Source of the DNA: Xenopus tropicalis
Taxonomy: Eukaryota > Chordata > Amphibia > Anura > Pipidae
Direction of reading: 5' to 3'
DNA: 64,000 nt
NCBI RefSeq assembly: GCF_000004195.4
Contig: NC_030685.2
Span: 56,916,048-56,980,047 of the forward strand
In this document: positions 11,781 through 24,523 of the stretch, in pieces
How the letters are laid out: each line of letters opens with the position of its first letter
Position numbering within the stretch: the first letter of the stretch is position 1
Notes under the pieces: model-generated
What the model was told of the DNA's origin: nothing
The model's input: the letters and a program-made list of their open reading frames with translations, nothing else
The model's database searches: none
Made by a program: the position numbers and the translations under genes

Positions 11781-13961
11781 ACAAAGTCTCTGGTTTCTGT
11801 ATATTTTTTTCTTTAGGACATCATTTCTTTAGGACATCAGTCCTGGCATTAATGAAGAAGCATAGCACATAGCAACCCCTCCCCTAGGCAAAAATCCAAC
11901 CTCACCCCCCCCCCCGACCCCAATCGCTTCAAATGCTGCTGCTTGAGCAGAGATATACATTTTAAGGTATAACTCACATGCAATATTTCCTTTTGCTTCT
12001 AATAGGCTTAGTGTGCAAATCTTTATTTTTTCGAGTGCCGGTTTTTGTGTTTTAATACAATATTTACTGTAGGTCATGGCAACCGGTGTCATAAATTGTG
12101 TCAATTTGCATGAGAGCAAATGTTAGAGGTGACATTGCCCAGATTATGTGAAGGTACAGATAAACTGAAATGTTATGTACTACTGCCAGAAAGTGAAAAT
12201 GCTGGCATAAATCTGGTATAAATGTTTTCCCCTTATGTCATGAAAGGCACTAAGTTTGGCCATGTGTTGTAATCATAGCAACCAGTAAGGTGCTAAGCAG
12301 CTGATCAGCACCGTTTATTATATGACCGACTGTTGGGATTTAGGAATAAAAGACCCTCATTTTGCCCAGGTGCTATAACCCATAGCAACCAGTTACCAGG
12401 TAGCACTAGTCTTAAAGCAAACATTTTATTGGTTGCTATGGCTTTCGCACCTAGGCAAACTTTAATTACATATGGGGTTTTTCTTTTATTATACTCTCTT
12501 TTTACACAGCCCCTCTTGTTACACAGTTATGTAAGCTGTGTGCTATTTTATGGGCTTTGCCAATAAACTGATTTCCTACAACCTTGGCACTTAGTTATTG
12601 TATACAGGCTTGGTCTAACAAATCAGGTTGTTTTTGATTGATGACTTTGCCCCCCACCTAGAAAATTCTCCATGGACACCCATGAGCATAGAACAAATGT
12701 GCTAAGCATATCGCCCCCTTGTGACCAATGATGCTGGTATTCTGGAAAAAACATGTCAATTGTGCTCATAATTGCACTTTGCTCACTGCACTTTCCGACA
12801 TATGTGTGTCCTTACATTTGTCTGTGTTGTGCAGCACAGTTTGAACCCAACAACCAGCATGTGAAGTCCATCTAAAGATCTAATTATAACAGGACCTGCG
12901 GAACAGAACTGAACAACCTAGCCCACTATTATTAGCCATGGAATTCCTGTTTCCGTGTTTTTCCTTGTCCAAAACTAGCAGAAAACACATAACAGGGATG
13001 GGTCCTTTTAATTCACAAACTGATAGGAAATATCAGAAAGTGATATAAAATACCAACCCAAAATATGTCAAATAAATGCTTGCCATAAGGTCTCCCTAAC
13101 CTTCCCTTTCCTATTAGTGTCTGTTCAGCTACAGAATTCACTGCGACCTTGGGTGGTTTAATACCCCAAATAGATTGCAGACTGCTCGTTGGTTTCAAGT
13201 GGAACTGTTCTCTTACTGGCCACATATTTGAGTTACAGACTAACTTGGAATTTTATGAAGAAATATTAATCTTTTCTAAGCTAAGAGTTGAAATGAAATG
13301 GCTCGAACTTACCTCCTTCCTGGATAAAATGTGCCATTTATCTACTATATATAAAAATAAATCCCTAAATATTTCACAAAGATTTTATAACTTCTTGTGC
13401 CAATGTTTTTCTGAAGCTGTTATAAAACTAGCATAATCTTTAAAGAGAAAACTCACTCAAAATAAACTATTTTGTTGGCTTAAATAATCTTATTATTTCA
13501 ATTGTCCCTTTTTGATGTATACAAACATTTCCTGCCTTGTGTTTCTCCAGCTAACAGTTGTGAAAAGAGACATGTACCTGTACATTTCTTTAATATATCT
13601 CTTTAGCGAGCTATGCTATGGCACACATACCATCATAAATTCAGAACTATATATCCCAACGGGGATATAGGCGCTGTTTTATTATAACAGAAAAAGGAAA
13701 TTAGAAAAAAAAGTAGAATTACCTGCTTAACATGGGCTTTAATGGAGATGGTCTTCCAGTAAATAATGAATGAGTGGTTTCTGGATAAGAGATATCTCTC
13801 TTTGGTGATCCAAATTATGTAAAAATATCCCTTACCTGGAAAACCCCAGGTGTCAAGCAATCTGCAAAATAGATCCTATACCAGTGTAAGGTTTGATATA
13901 ATATCCTATATTCTCATATTCATATAATACAACCAGCATTTAGATTTTGGCACATTACATA
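11781..13961. other. Gene-free stretch
   Basis: Includes a C-run at 11907-11916 and a segment at 12240-12480 with CATAGCAACCAG near both edges in opposite orientation (ATAGCAACCAG at 12276 and 12371, GGTTGCTATGG at 12431), which looks like an old foldback repeat. Open frames here lack family features. Confidence 0.4.
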
Positions 13962-15010
13962 GGGGCCGATTCACTAAAGGTCGAAAAAACAAGTGCTATT
14001 TATAGCATGCGTTAAAAATATTATCACTTCTTATTTTTTGCAAGTTAACGATCAATTCACTAAAAGGACACTTGTCTGAATTAAGAGGCGATGTTCTTGG
14101 TGTTATTTATTTGGCAATGAGCGATTTTAAGCGATATTTTCCGCCGCACTTGATATTAGCCCACGCTATTACGCACGTAGCAGTTACTTTCTGAAAACTA
14201 CTGTTCTGAAAACACAAGCATGCATCACTCTAGGACAATCAAACAAACCTTTGTACGGAGCAACGCCAACACTGTTGTTTTCATAAAAATCTTTCTTTAT
14301 TTATCCATTCTTTTTTAAAAAGGCATATTGTGCTAATATAGAAAAAAGACCAAACGCTTGACGCGTTTCGTGGTATCTCACCACTTTCTCAAATGCAGCT
14401 TTTGAGAAAGTGGTGAGATACCACGAAACGAGTCAAGCGTATGGTCTTTTTTCTATATTAGCACAATATGCCTTTTTAAAAAAGAATGGATAAATAAAGA
14501 AAGATTTTTATGAAAACAACAGTGTTGGCGTTGCTCCGTACAAAGGTTTGTTTGGCAGTCTAATTCGCCGTCTGGGTTTCGGCTGTACGTTGAGCACACA
14601 CTGATGGTCCGGTAAGTGCTCCCGTGATCTCTACAAAATCACTCTAGGACAATCACATGAAAATCAGACTGCAAACTCCATCTTGTCACCACAGACAATA
14701 ACCAGCTGCAATTTTGTTCAGTAACGCCTACTCCTGGGAGGTGTTAAGTTTCACAGTAATTATCGCCATATTTTATGCTTTTAACGCTTCATATGTGTGT
14801 GTTTGTGAATCATGCATTAGTATTATTTCTATGAGATAATTACCGCAATGCGATAAAAATAGCGCTTTGCAATAAGGTGCTTTTTAACGTATGCGATGTG
14901 AGTGATAATGCATGTGAAATTACGTTGATGAATCGGTACTTATTTATCGCATGCTTTTTAATGCAAAAAAGTATGCGATAAGTGTTATTGACCTTTAGTG
15001 AATAGACCCC
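13962..15010. mobile_element. Harbinger-like MITE (family G), interrupted
   Basis: Terminal inverted repeats GGGGCCGATTCACTAAAGGTC and its near-complement GACCTTTAGTGAATAGACCCC bound the element, and ATA flanks both sides (13959-13961, 15011-15013). A related copy lies at 60342-60990. The middle is split by a 396-bp palindromic Penelope-like insertion (14242-14637). Without it the element would be about 635 bp, close to the related copy. Confidence 0.85.
14242..14637. mobile_element. Palindromic Penelope-like insertion
   Basis: Two arms of 153 bp (14241-14393 and 14401-14553) are near-perfect inverted copies around a 7-nt centre, followed by about 84 bp of unpaired sequence. The arms contain TTTGAGAAAGTGG...CCACGAAACG, the tail motif of the Penelope-like family. 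The 18-bp duplication ATCACTCTAGGACAATCA at 14224-14241 and 14638-14655 marks a genuine insertion into the surrounding MITE. Confidence 0.8.
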
Positions 15011-15020
15011 ATAGACTCTT
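15003..15020. repeat. Target-site duplication of the L1 (left copy)
   Basis: TAGACCCCATAGACTCTT is repeated exactly at 17321-17338. It overlaps the end of the preceding MITE, so the LINE landed at the MITE border after the MITE had inserted. Confidence 0.95.
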
Positions 15021-17320
15021 TTTTTTTTTTTCAATTCTTTTTTTATTATAAATTTTTCATAGAAAATGGGTACAGAAAAAAGAAAAAGGGGAGGAAAGGG
15101 AAGGGATTACAGCAATCAACAAATTACACTTAAAATATATACAATTATCAGCAAAAATTGACAACAAGTCACTTCTAAACACTTGGTAGTATATCTATAA
15201 TATCTTTATTCTAGTGGGAGGGAGGTTAGTAGCTTATACCTTTATTTCCCTTTATTTCTTTATTTTTATAATGCATCTAGTTTTAAAAAGATTTTAAGAC
15301 AATCTATAACCTGGTTTATAATGTTTGTAAATAATTAATCCATGGTGACCATACATGCCAATAATATTGGCTCTTATTTTGTAACATAAGTGAAATTTCC
15401 TCCATTTTTCTAATCTCTTCGACAGTTACTTGCCATTCAGAGTAAGAAGGAGGAAAGGTTGATTTCCATTTCTTAGGAATTACCGACTTCGCCGCATTGA
15501 GAAAAATGCAAGGTCAACGAATCGGATAAGATAATATTTTTTTCAGGTATAGTGTTTAGTAAAATTAGTGCTGAATTCTCTAATTTAAGGGACATCTGTG
15601 TAATGTCATTAATTGTATCTATTACTTCTCTCCAGTAAGGTTGAAGCAAAGGACATGTAAGCCAAATATGAAGGTGGGTACCTTCATCTTCATTACACCT
15701 CCAGCACATTTCTGAGCTAGTAGAATACATTTTATGGAGTTTAGCAGGAGTATGGTGCCATCTTGTTAACAGTTTATAATTAGCTTCCCAAATTCTAGAA
15801 GCTCTAGAGGCCTTATGTGCTAGTCTAAATAATCTATTCCAGATATCCATAGATAATGTAATATTTAACTCCTTCTCCCATGCCTTGCTAAAAGACCAGG
15901 AGGAGGTCGACAAAGTATTAAGCAGTAATTTATACATCTTGGATAAAGGTTTATCTAGTGTTTGATTTTTATCTAGTACATTTTCCCATTCTGTTAGAGG
16001 TCTATCCCAGTGTTTCTGCTTGGATAACTGAATAAAATAATATAGTTGATTATATCTCCAAGTATCCCTGGGATGTGAACCCCACCGTTTCTGGATATCG
16101 GCTAAAGGTATCAATCTATTATCCTCTAATTAAATCGCCTACTCTAGTGAGCCTGTTATCATACCATTCCCAACTAGAAAAGGAACCAGGTTCCATACTT
16201 GGAGTAAAGTTTGGATTATTAAGCAATGGTTGAAGTACATATGGGCATTTAGATAGATTATATTTTTCTTTATTGCTGTGCCATACTTTAAGGGTTGCTT
16301 GTATGAGAGGATGTGAGCTTACCTCTACTAGTGTCGAATCATTATTTACCCATAGTAGATTCTTAAGGGGGCAAGGCACGAAGGATTGTTCTAGTTCTAT
16401 CCAATCCTTCCTATCCTTGCCCCAAGTCCAATTTAACAAACGTGTTAAATGGTTAGAGATATAATACAATTTAGTATCTGGAAGTGCCAAACCGCCCTTA
16501 TCCTTAGGAAGTATAAGAAGATCATATTTCAGTCTCGGTTTTTTGCCGGACCAAATGAATCTTGATATCATAGATTTTAATGATGTAAAATATGCTTGTG
16601 GTAGGTGAATTGGAAGTACTTGTAATAGATAAAGAATCTTAGGAATAAAAGTCATTTTAACGGCCTGGATTCTTCCAAACCAGGATAAGTGTAGCTTTCC
16701 CCATTTTTCTAATAATTTCTGGAGGGCTGTCATTAAAGGGATGTAGTTATCCTTATAACAATTTCCCAAATCTGAATGTAAGTTTACTCCCAAGTATCTA
16801 ATGTAAGATTTTGTCCATTTGAAGGGGAACTTTTCTTCAAGAGCAGTTTTTGTTATGTCAGGGATATTAATGTTAAGTATCTCTGACTTAGAGTAATTTA
16901 CCTTAAAGTTAGAGAGTTCTCCAAAAATTTTCAGTAATTGGACTATATTTGGGAGGGAGATAATAGGGTTAGTAACAAACATAAGTAGGTCATCTGCAAA
17001 AGCAGCACTCTTATATTCCTTCCCTTTTATTATTATTCCTGAAATATCTGTGTTATTCCGAATATGTGCTAACAACGTTTTCATAATCATTATAAATAAT
17101 ATGGGAGAGAGAGGGCATCCCTGTCTGGTTCCATTAAAGATTTCTACTTTAGATGATAATAATCCATTTACTCTTATTCTAGCTGATGGTGAATGGTATA
17201 ATGCTAACACCCTTTGTCTAGTCAAAAGACCCAAGCCGAAGCCTTCCAAAGTTTTATCTAAAAAAGCCCATGAAATCCTATCAAACGCTTTTTCAGCATC
17301 TGTCGTAAGAATCACAGCCG
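15021..17320 (-). mobile_element. 5'-truncated L1-type LINE
   Basis: The element is in minus orientation: a poly(T) run at 15021-15030 (the poly(A) tail) lies on the left and the truncated 5' end on the right. An exact 18-bp target duplication flanks it. Only the RT and C-terminal part of ORF2 plus a short 3' UTR (15031-15315) are present, as usual for incomplete target-primed reverse transcription. Confidence 0.92.
15316..17320 (-). pseudogene. L1 ORF2 C-terminal part (reverse transcriptase)
   Basis: The minus-strand frame 16119-17330 opens with TTDAEKAFDRISWAFL (RT motif A), continues through FNGTRQGCPLSPILF (motif B) and AAFADDLLMF, with the catalytic FADD at 16989-17000, then YLGVNLHSDLG and the L1-type connector with FIWSGKKPRLKYDLL and LPKDKGGLALPD. 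A frameshift and stops near 16115-16125 move reading to 15473-16114, which holds a zinc-knuckle-like CWRCNEDEGTHLHIWLTC. One extra T near 15500 shifts the frame again; the C-terminus ends at a stop at 15316-15318. The endonuclease half is missing through 5' truncation. The clade (L1/Tx1-like) is inferred from motif wording. Not functional. Confidence 0.9.
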
Positions 17321-17338
17321 TAGACCCCATAGACTCTT

Positions 17339-18126
17339 GTTGGAGTGCTGGAACAGTAGGTATTTTTATTGGGGAGATTAGTTAAAGTGATACTGAAAAG
17401 TTCCTATAACTGTTAAGGATCATGTCAGCATTTCTAATAATCTAGCACTGCATTTTCGTTTTTTGCAAAATACCTCCCCTAAGCTGCCTTATCCCAACTG
17501 CACTTACCCCTGGCACTGTGACACAGCAAATATTGCTTGCACATGTAGAGCTGCCAGTCACGCAGCACTGATAGCCATGAGATCTTTCTATAGGCTGGAG
17601 TACAGTTTGCATTTGTACTATCAAACAATCACTCCACTCACAACCCCGCGTGAGTCCAGAAAGCTCCTCCCCTCCAGACAAGGCTAAATCTTTAACAATA
17701 AAGAGGCCAAGCAAAACAATGGCCACTGGGATCATTTACAAAGGCCCTGGGAAAAAAAGTGCTTTAAGGAGGGTAAAATCATGCCCCTCAGTAAGCACTT
17801 GCACCAGAGTCTTGCCACATTTGCACTGCAGCACTAGTGGCAACAAGGCAGCCCTGTCCTTAATGAATGCCATAGGGCTCCCTAGCACCCAGCATCCGCT
17901 GATACTTCCTAATGTGTCTCTGAATGTCAGCAGCATTGTATTCATGAAAAGGGGCCCAGGTCTTTGCTCAAGTGCTCACAGTGCAAGGTATTATAAATAT
18001 ATAAATTATAAATAAGATCTTACATGTGCATCAGATTTTTCTCCAATCAATGTAAGTAATGCTTTTACCCTGCTTGGTCTTTTTTTTTTCTACTTTACTT
18101 CCCATAAGTAATAAACCTGTAAGGAG
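17339..18126. other. Gene-free stretch
   Basis: Moderately GC-rich segment at 17480-17960 with overlapping open frames on both strands; none has recognisable domains. It may be an old repeat. Confidence 0.35.
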
Positions 18127-18368
18127 CAGCACCAGATTTCTAATCCTGGTGGCCCAAGGCCGCCCCCATTCATCGACCCCCCCCCGCGCGCGCATGCGCA
18201 AACAACACATGCTCGCTCTACATCCATACGGAGCAGTGGGGAGAGGTCCCCATTGCTCCGTATGGGAGCAAGATTTCAACATTTTGGTGCAGTGGGGCGG
18301 CAAGCCGCCCCCAAATTTGTGCTGCCCTAGGCCCGGGCCTTTGTGGCCTCTCCACAAATCCGGGCCTG
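18127..18368. mobile_element. hAT-like MITE (family N, copy 1)
   Basis: Begins CAGCACCAGATTT and ends AAATCCGGGCCTG. The flanks GTAAGGAG and CTAAGGAT agree at 6 of 8 positions, fitting an old 8-bp duplication. The interior has a GC-rich block and an inverted pair, CATACGGAGCAGTGGGG with CCCCATTGCTCCGTATG. Related sequence lies at 22268-22490. Confidence 0.6.
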
Positions 18369-19414
18369 CTAAGGATGTGATATAAGACTTATTTCAGTGT
18401 ATATATTTAGACTATATTTAGTTTGACAACTAGATGGCACCAACCACTAAGGTTGCCCTGTAGGGCAAAAGTTCTTAGAATATATGCAACAGCATTCATG
18501 TGGATTTTCAATGATTTTATGCTGTTGTATTACTGCACTGTTGTTTTTCTGGTTTCCTCTTCCTTCCACCATTTTGTTCTTGGATTTCCACACTGTGAAA
18601 TGTTCTGTGTGTTATCCCTGTGTGATTCACCAGTAAACTTTCTCCCAAGTTGCTGTGCTGAGTATTCCCTGTGTGATCACCATAAAGACCACCTCTGCCA
18701 ACAGATTATGGGTCCAGGCACAATCCAGCTCAGCGACTGAGAAAAGGAATTGTTTCAAGAAACATAGCTTTGTGCAGCTGAGAAAGTGAGACAGACATGG
18801 CTAGAAACACAGAACTTAAACTACCAGTGACCTAACTGAATAATGAGAATTATCAGCTGTGGAAGTTTTAAGTTGAAATGCTGCAATCCAGAGATGACTT
18901 GTGGGAAGTTATAATTACAGATAGACCAGATATTAATTACCAGGAATAAGATAAGAAAAACAGAAGGCACGGGCAACAATAAGTCTTTTGATTGATTTTT
19001 CTAAGACTTTTGCTACAGAGTTCAGAGATTTATAAAAAAAAGAGTTAGTGTTCTCTCATTCTATTTTTATTTCACAAACTATAACAATGATGGGAAATAA
19101 CTACACAGTTTCTACTTGCCTGCAGTATGTTATTGTGTAACCTGCCGGTGGATGAGTAAACCCAGGCAAACACAATACAATCTACAAATTGCAGTAGTTA
19201 CTCCCAGCCTTGTCCTGCAGCACCAAGGTGATGAAGAGTAAACAAACAGCCAGTTACAACATTACATCCATTCTATTCTAAGAAGAATTTCCCTATAAAT
19301 GATCGCAGAGAGTACACAGTAAAAGTAGTATGTGGGAAAGCAAGCCTGTGCAGGAGCAGAGTTATGGATCACAGAGAAACGTGTGGTTACCTAGAACAAG
19401 ATAAGCATTACAAC
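18369..19414. other. Gene-free stretch upstream of the putative gene
   Basis: No repeat termini recognised. The last 200 bases before the ATG would include the 5' UTR and promoter of the predicted gene, but I see no clear TATA box or CpG island. Confidence 0.35.
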
Positions 19415-19428
19415 ATGGCGGAGCTCAG
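19415..19428 (+). CDS. Putative host gene, exon 1 (start codon)
   Basis: ACAACATGGCGGAGCTCAG|GTGAGA combines an A at -3 and G at +4 around the ATG with a strong splice donor directly after 14 coding bases. It would encode Met-Ala-Glu-Leu and two bases of the next codon. The choice rests on this context and on the phase match with exon 2 (20579): AG plus A gives arginine and the frame stays open. Upstream, no long open frame continues through. Alternative: a chance ATG beside a chance donor. Confidence 0.4.
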
Positions 19429-19904
19429 GTGAGACCCAATGGATATTCCATATCTGCTTATAATCAATGGAAATAATAGCAACATTTTCCCTGAGCAAAA
19501 TGGTACTGGGACATGGCTATCAATTAGCATTGCATTTAATTATATAGAATGAAAGTGCATTCATCCTGCTGCAAGAACATTATGAAATCTTACACCTCTA
19601 GTCTGGGTAGCTTCAGAAGTCATGAAAGGAATCATTCCATTTAACGAAAATGGTTTTATTTGTGCCTTAAAATAATATGGACAATAGTATTAGTTAATTT
19701 AGAGATTTTTGCTTTTGTTGGTGGTCTACAGCTCCCATAATGCTTTAACCTTTGATATGCAGATTGTTTTGGCTGTTGTTGTTGTATCCATTTTTTCCAT
19801 TGTGGCAAAAAAATACCAATTCTCCCTAAATTTATGATTATTTTCACTAAAACTAAGATACTATAAGTTGTAGTTAGGGCTTTTAGCACACAAGTTTTTA
19901 CTCA

Positions 19905-20146
19905 TTGTTGGTGGCTTTTTATATGTATTCCTGTGCACGGAAACGCATGAGTTAATAAAGCCTATTCTTTTCTATTGTGTCTGCGCCCAGGGCATGACAA
20001 AGGACTGCCAAACACAGTTGAGACACTGTATACAGCATTTCAACTGCCATTTGCAGTTCTGTATAGTGCCCTGGGTACAAGCACAATAGAATAAAATGGC
20101 CTTTGTTAATAACTCATGTGTTTCCTTAGTGGAATGCATAAAAAGC
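19905..20146. mobile_element. Foldback MITE in intron 1
   Basis: Left GCTTTTTATATGTATTCC...ACGCATGAGTTAATAAAG... and right ...TTAATAACTCATGTGTTTCC...GCATAAAAAGC are inverted copies for about 100 bp, including TCTATTGTG...CCCAGGGCA against TGCCCTGGGTACAAGCACAATAGA. Superfamily not determined; no transposase. Confidence 0.7.
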
Positions 20147-20578
20147 TACTGCGGGGGAACAAATGAGTAAACTCCTGTGTGGGCCCTAAAATTAGAGCTG
20201 TAAGTAGCAAGGAAATCTATCTATACTTGGCCCTAGAACATAATCATTTTAAGCCCCCAAAACATCAGGAAGATTTTGCAAAGTGCCTATTAGGCTCCCA
20301 AGCAAACACAGAGTCTGCATTACTTGTTGTATTGCGCTTAGTTGGTGCCCAGTGCCTACAGTGATGACTCCTAGCACAACCCTGCTTATAGGAAATTATA
20401 CAATATGTTGTACACCAGTACCTGACCTGTGTATGTGGGGAAGCTGAAGATAGATTTAAAACCTCAGAAGGGGGATTTCACTCTTAGCAAAGAATGGTTG
20501 GAGTTTTGCTTCATGGGGCAGACATGTAACAACATTCATATAAATCACTTACTGGATATCTACATTCTCTCATTTCAG

Positions 20579-20600
20579 AATGCTGACAACTGCACTTGGC
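20579..20600 (+). CDS. Putative host gene, exon 2 (22-nt microexon)
   Basis: TCTCATTTCAG|A ATG CTG ... GGC|GTGAGT has a good polypyrimidine tract, an AG acceptor and a near-consensus donor only 22 bases apart. Joined to exon 1 it reads on in frame (MAELRMLTTALG) and ends in phase 0, matching exon 3. Microexons are easy to find by chance, so confidence depends on the phase agreement. Confidence 0.38.
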
Positions 20601-22261
20601 GTGAGTAGCAACCTGATATGTTATCCTACTGTTTCTTTTCTTGCATTTGTTCTCTTGATTATCTTTAGTGTCATCATCAAAAATGTTTTTAGTACAGAGG
20701 AGCAGTAGTGTATTGGGGTTATTCTTATTTCTGCCCTTTCCTTCACTCTTCATATTCAGTCACTTATTAAATCATAACACTAGAGAAGATATATTTGCAA
20801 AATACTATTATTTATCACCCAAGATGATACTCAAATTCTGGTTGAGTCTCTCAGGGAAGTACACATTGACTGCTGTAACTCTATTAATTGGCCTTCCCCT
20901 CCAGAGACTGTCACCTCTAGAGTCCTTAATACTGCTGCTAGTCATCTACCTCTGGAACCACTCCCCCTCTGCCATGCCACTCTGCCAGTCTCTGCACTGG
21001 ATTCTGCCATACCTTCCAACTGTACTGATTTTCCTGTACTGATTATCACAGGACAGTCCAGATTTTGACAACTCAGCCCATAGTCCCGGATTCTTACTGA
21101 AAAGTTCTTTATTTTTCTTTGATCTCTTGCACTGAACGCTGAAAAAAGATACAATGTTTCTCAAACTTAATTAAAATAGTAGCTTTTGGCAGAGAGCCCA
21201 GAAAACGAAACAAGTTTGCAGGTGTACATTTGCAGCAACTACACTTAATTTTCTCTGCAGCTAGAGAATACTGCTGAATTTTCGCCAGCTTATACTTTTC
21301 TCTAGCGGCTTTATCTTTCAGCGAAAATTCGCTAGTGTATGTGAGCTAGTGTTAATTGTATGAGTGACTATATACAGGACAGATATGTGTATTTATTAAT
21401 GATGTTGCTGAACTTGGTTTTTTTAAGTGTCCATGGAACCAAAAGGAAGACTAACTGCAGTAAGAACAAAGTCATATGCAGAAAAAAATATTATTGTTAC
21501 AGCAACATTAACAAGCTATTTCTAACAAATTGCAACACAGGGGTTGAAATTTCTGAGTGCATTAAAACCTGGACAAACAGTATAGATATTTTAATGACTT
21601 TAATTAACCACAAACAATTAACAGGTTAAGAGAATATTATTTATTTGGAATCATTTGATTTTTAAAAAATCATTTGATTTTAAAAAACAAATCTTTGTGG
21701 GAGGCTGCCAGTCAGCATGTGTGAAATGCACAGTAACAATACAGGAGTGGAAAGTAAAGTTCGCCCTCTAGTAAATTGTACTTCTTTGCCGTGAAAATTC
21801 GCTTGACGAAAAGGCGCAAAGTTTCGCTAGTGATGAGCTTCGTCGCCAGCACCTGTTAATAAATAGGCAAATGCGCAGTCTTTTTGCCGAATTTTCGCCA
21901 GAAACAGACAATTCGCCCCTTTGGTAAATGTGCCCCTTTATCTCTAAACTCATCTCCAGACACTCACCAAACTGCTTGTTATGCTTCTCTACTGACTTGC
22001 TCCTCAACACCTTCATTACCTCCTCACATACCTGCATTCAATATTTAGCTAGGGCTTCACCTTGTGTCTCAGTAAGCTCTTTTGGGCAGGGCCGTTTTTA
22101 CCTCTGCATCAGTTTTTGGTTACTTTACATGTAGATCTGTGCGTTCAAATTATTAGCATCACCATGGATAGGTTAGTACATATTGCCAAGGAAACCCTAA
22201 ACAATTATTACCTGAATTGCAGCCCAAACTGCACAACTCTTCCTCATCTGTAAGCTAATGG
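20601..22261. other. Intron 2, first part, with MITE pieces
   Basis: Contains CG-bearing MITE-like blocks at about 21240-21340 (TTCGCCAGC...GCGAAAATTCGCTAG) and 21750-21945 (ending GGTAAATGTGCCCC), probably ends of one Harbinger-like family. Otherwise no feature recognised. Confidence 0.4.
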
Positions 22262-22490
22262 TTCATGCAGGCCCAGATTTGTGGAAAGGCCACAAAGGCC
22301 CTGGCCAAGGGCGGCACAATCTTAAGGGCATGCCGCCCTGCTGCAGTAAAACTTTGAAGCTTTGCTCCCGTATGGAGCAGTGTGGACTTCTCCCCACTGC
22401 TCCATATGGGAGTTTAACCATGCGCGCATGTGCGGTTGGGGGGGGGCTGGGTTGTGTTCGCGGGGGGGGGGTGTTTACAAATCCGGCGCT
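22262..22490. mobile_element. hAT-like MITE (family N, copy 2)
   Basis: CAGGCCCAGATTTGTGGAAAGGCC is the inverted counterpart of the right end of copy 1. The interior has CCGTATGGAGCAGTG...CACTGCTCCATATGGG as an inverted pair. It ends in two G-runs (22439-22447, 22462-22470). Confidence 0.6.
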
Positions 22491-24523
22491 GGGTTCATGG
22501 CATGGACAGGATACATATCTCTGGACATACAGGGGGTCATTTATAAAAATTTGTGCAGTGCAAAATTATTTGCACAGTGAACATATTTGCCCTGCCCATG
22601 TTTATATTTATAAACCTGGACAAGACTGTAAAAATATATTTGCAAATTCTTCATTCTCAGTGCCAAAGCTTTTTAAATACAGTATATGGAGGCACTACAG
22701 ATCCCGGAAAGCCATGCTCTGTCTTGGAAGAGCACCTGAGGACCTGAGGGGTAGAGCTGCTGGCCAGAGTGTGTGTGTGGGTGCTGCATGGGAGACAGAG
22801 ACAGAGATTCGCCCTGCGCAGATTGGGAAGCTGACTGAAATCCAGCCAGTGCCATTCCCAGTCACCAGCTCAGTACTGAGAACGTGGAGGGGAGACCTGC
22901 GGTCCCAAACAAGTTGCCTGTCTCACATCTTAGTAGTACTGTAAGTGTTCCACGGTACTGAGATACAGGTAACTAATATATATGTAACTTGTGCAGCAGC
23001 AGTAACTGGGATAGCCTGTGCAATATACTCTAGCTCCCTCACACAGACTCTACAGAAGGGAAAATCTGTGTCAGCACTGCACCAAGCCACCGTGGGATCA
23101 TTATTACTGACCAACACAAAGTGGACTACAGTGAAAACACTACCTAGAATCAGAGAACAGTATACATTTGAAGCTATAATACAAAATTCAAGCATCCTGG
23201 ATGTAAATTGTTGTTTAAGGGCCCCAATGCTACCGGCTTTTAGGACATTAGGGGGGCTCCCAAACACCCACATTTTGAATTTTAGGTGTTTATTTACTCT
23301 GTTGTTAAAACTTAAATGCTAGTGCAGTTTATATTGTATTGCACTATAATTGCCATTGCTGCCTGTTCATACTTTCTGCATTTATCTGCATTCAATTTTT
23401 CTAACTAATTTTCAGCCCAGTTCCTGTGTAATAAATGTGGGTTTACTTCCTATTTGTGTTGGTATTTACTGGGAATCTTTGGGGAGTCACCACAGTCACA
23501 ACTACAGTACATTAAGCCATACCAGAGGGTGGGCTATGGTACTAAACTTTTTTGGTTATACCCTGTGCATGCATTACACAGAAGATCAACCAGCAGTTAG
23601 GTTTCAGGATGCCCATGTGTGGACCCAGTGGCAGGGCAAAACCATATGGCAGGAATACTATTTATGTGAGCAAATAAATAACCCTTTCTGTCATATTTGA
23701 ATAAACTGCTGAGTGCTATTCATCCTCAGTGCTGGGCAGGGATGGCCTTAGCCCAATTGGACCTACTGGATCGTAACAACACCAGTCAAATGGAGAGCGA
23801 GAGGCAGGGACTATTTGCCCACCCAGCCCTGCAAGCCCGTGCCAGCTGGCAACACCTTGTGTAGGGGGCCCTGCCAAAATGGTCCCAATTTTATAAGTTT
23901 ATAAGACTGGCCCTGGTGCTGGGCCAAATAACAGTGCTACATGCACTCGCACCCTTGCGTCCCCTCATGGAGACAGATGGGGGGCAGTGGCTGACTGGTA
24001 GTAATGCAGACATGGTGAAAGCAGACTATGGAATGTGATAGCTCCCTCACTCCCACAGTGAGTTACAGAAGGGCTAAAACTAGGGATAGGTAGGCAAAAG
24101 AGGTAAATGCCCAGCACCCCCCCAAGATTTGTGCCCTAGGCATGTGCCTCTTCTGCCTACACCTAGACACGGCCCTGCTCATCACTGGATTATGTTATTT
24201 ATTCAGGCAGTGTGCAAAGTATAAATTAACAGCAGATTGCGCTTGTTTTGTACACTTTGCACCCTGCCTTCCTGCTTGTTAATGAGCCCTCATATGTTTC
24301 TTTATCACTTTATCAAGTTCACTGTACACTGATTTTTTTTCTCCCTCTACAGAACTGGATATTTCATTAACATTTGCTCTTAAAGCACTTTAATATGGTG
24401 TGTGATTTACAGAATGAACAAAGTGAAGTCACAGACAGACAGAATATCACAGAATATCACAGAATAACACAGAATATCACAGACAGACACAGATCAAAAC
24501 AAACAGTATTAGGATCCCAACCA
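22491..24523. other. Intron 2, middle part
   Basis: A 228-codon open frame at 22258-22944 and overlapping frames on both strands at 22923-23322 have no domains and cross repeat sequence, so I do not call them genes. A piece at 24100-24180 (CTAGGCATGTGCCTCTTC...GGGCCTG-like ends) resembles family N. Short CACAGAATAT repeats lie at 24440-24490. Confidence 0.4.

Noticed and set aside
16273..17385. Plus-strand frames across 16.3-17.4 kb
   Set aside because: Antisense shadows of the L1 reverse transcriptase.
22258..22944. 228-codon + strand frame
   Set aside because: It begins inside a hAT-like MITE, crosses low-complexity G-runs and has no recognisable domain; overlapping frames of similar quality exist.
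22923..23322. Opposing 116- and 125-codon frames
   Set aside because: No splice context or family features; both strands equally open.
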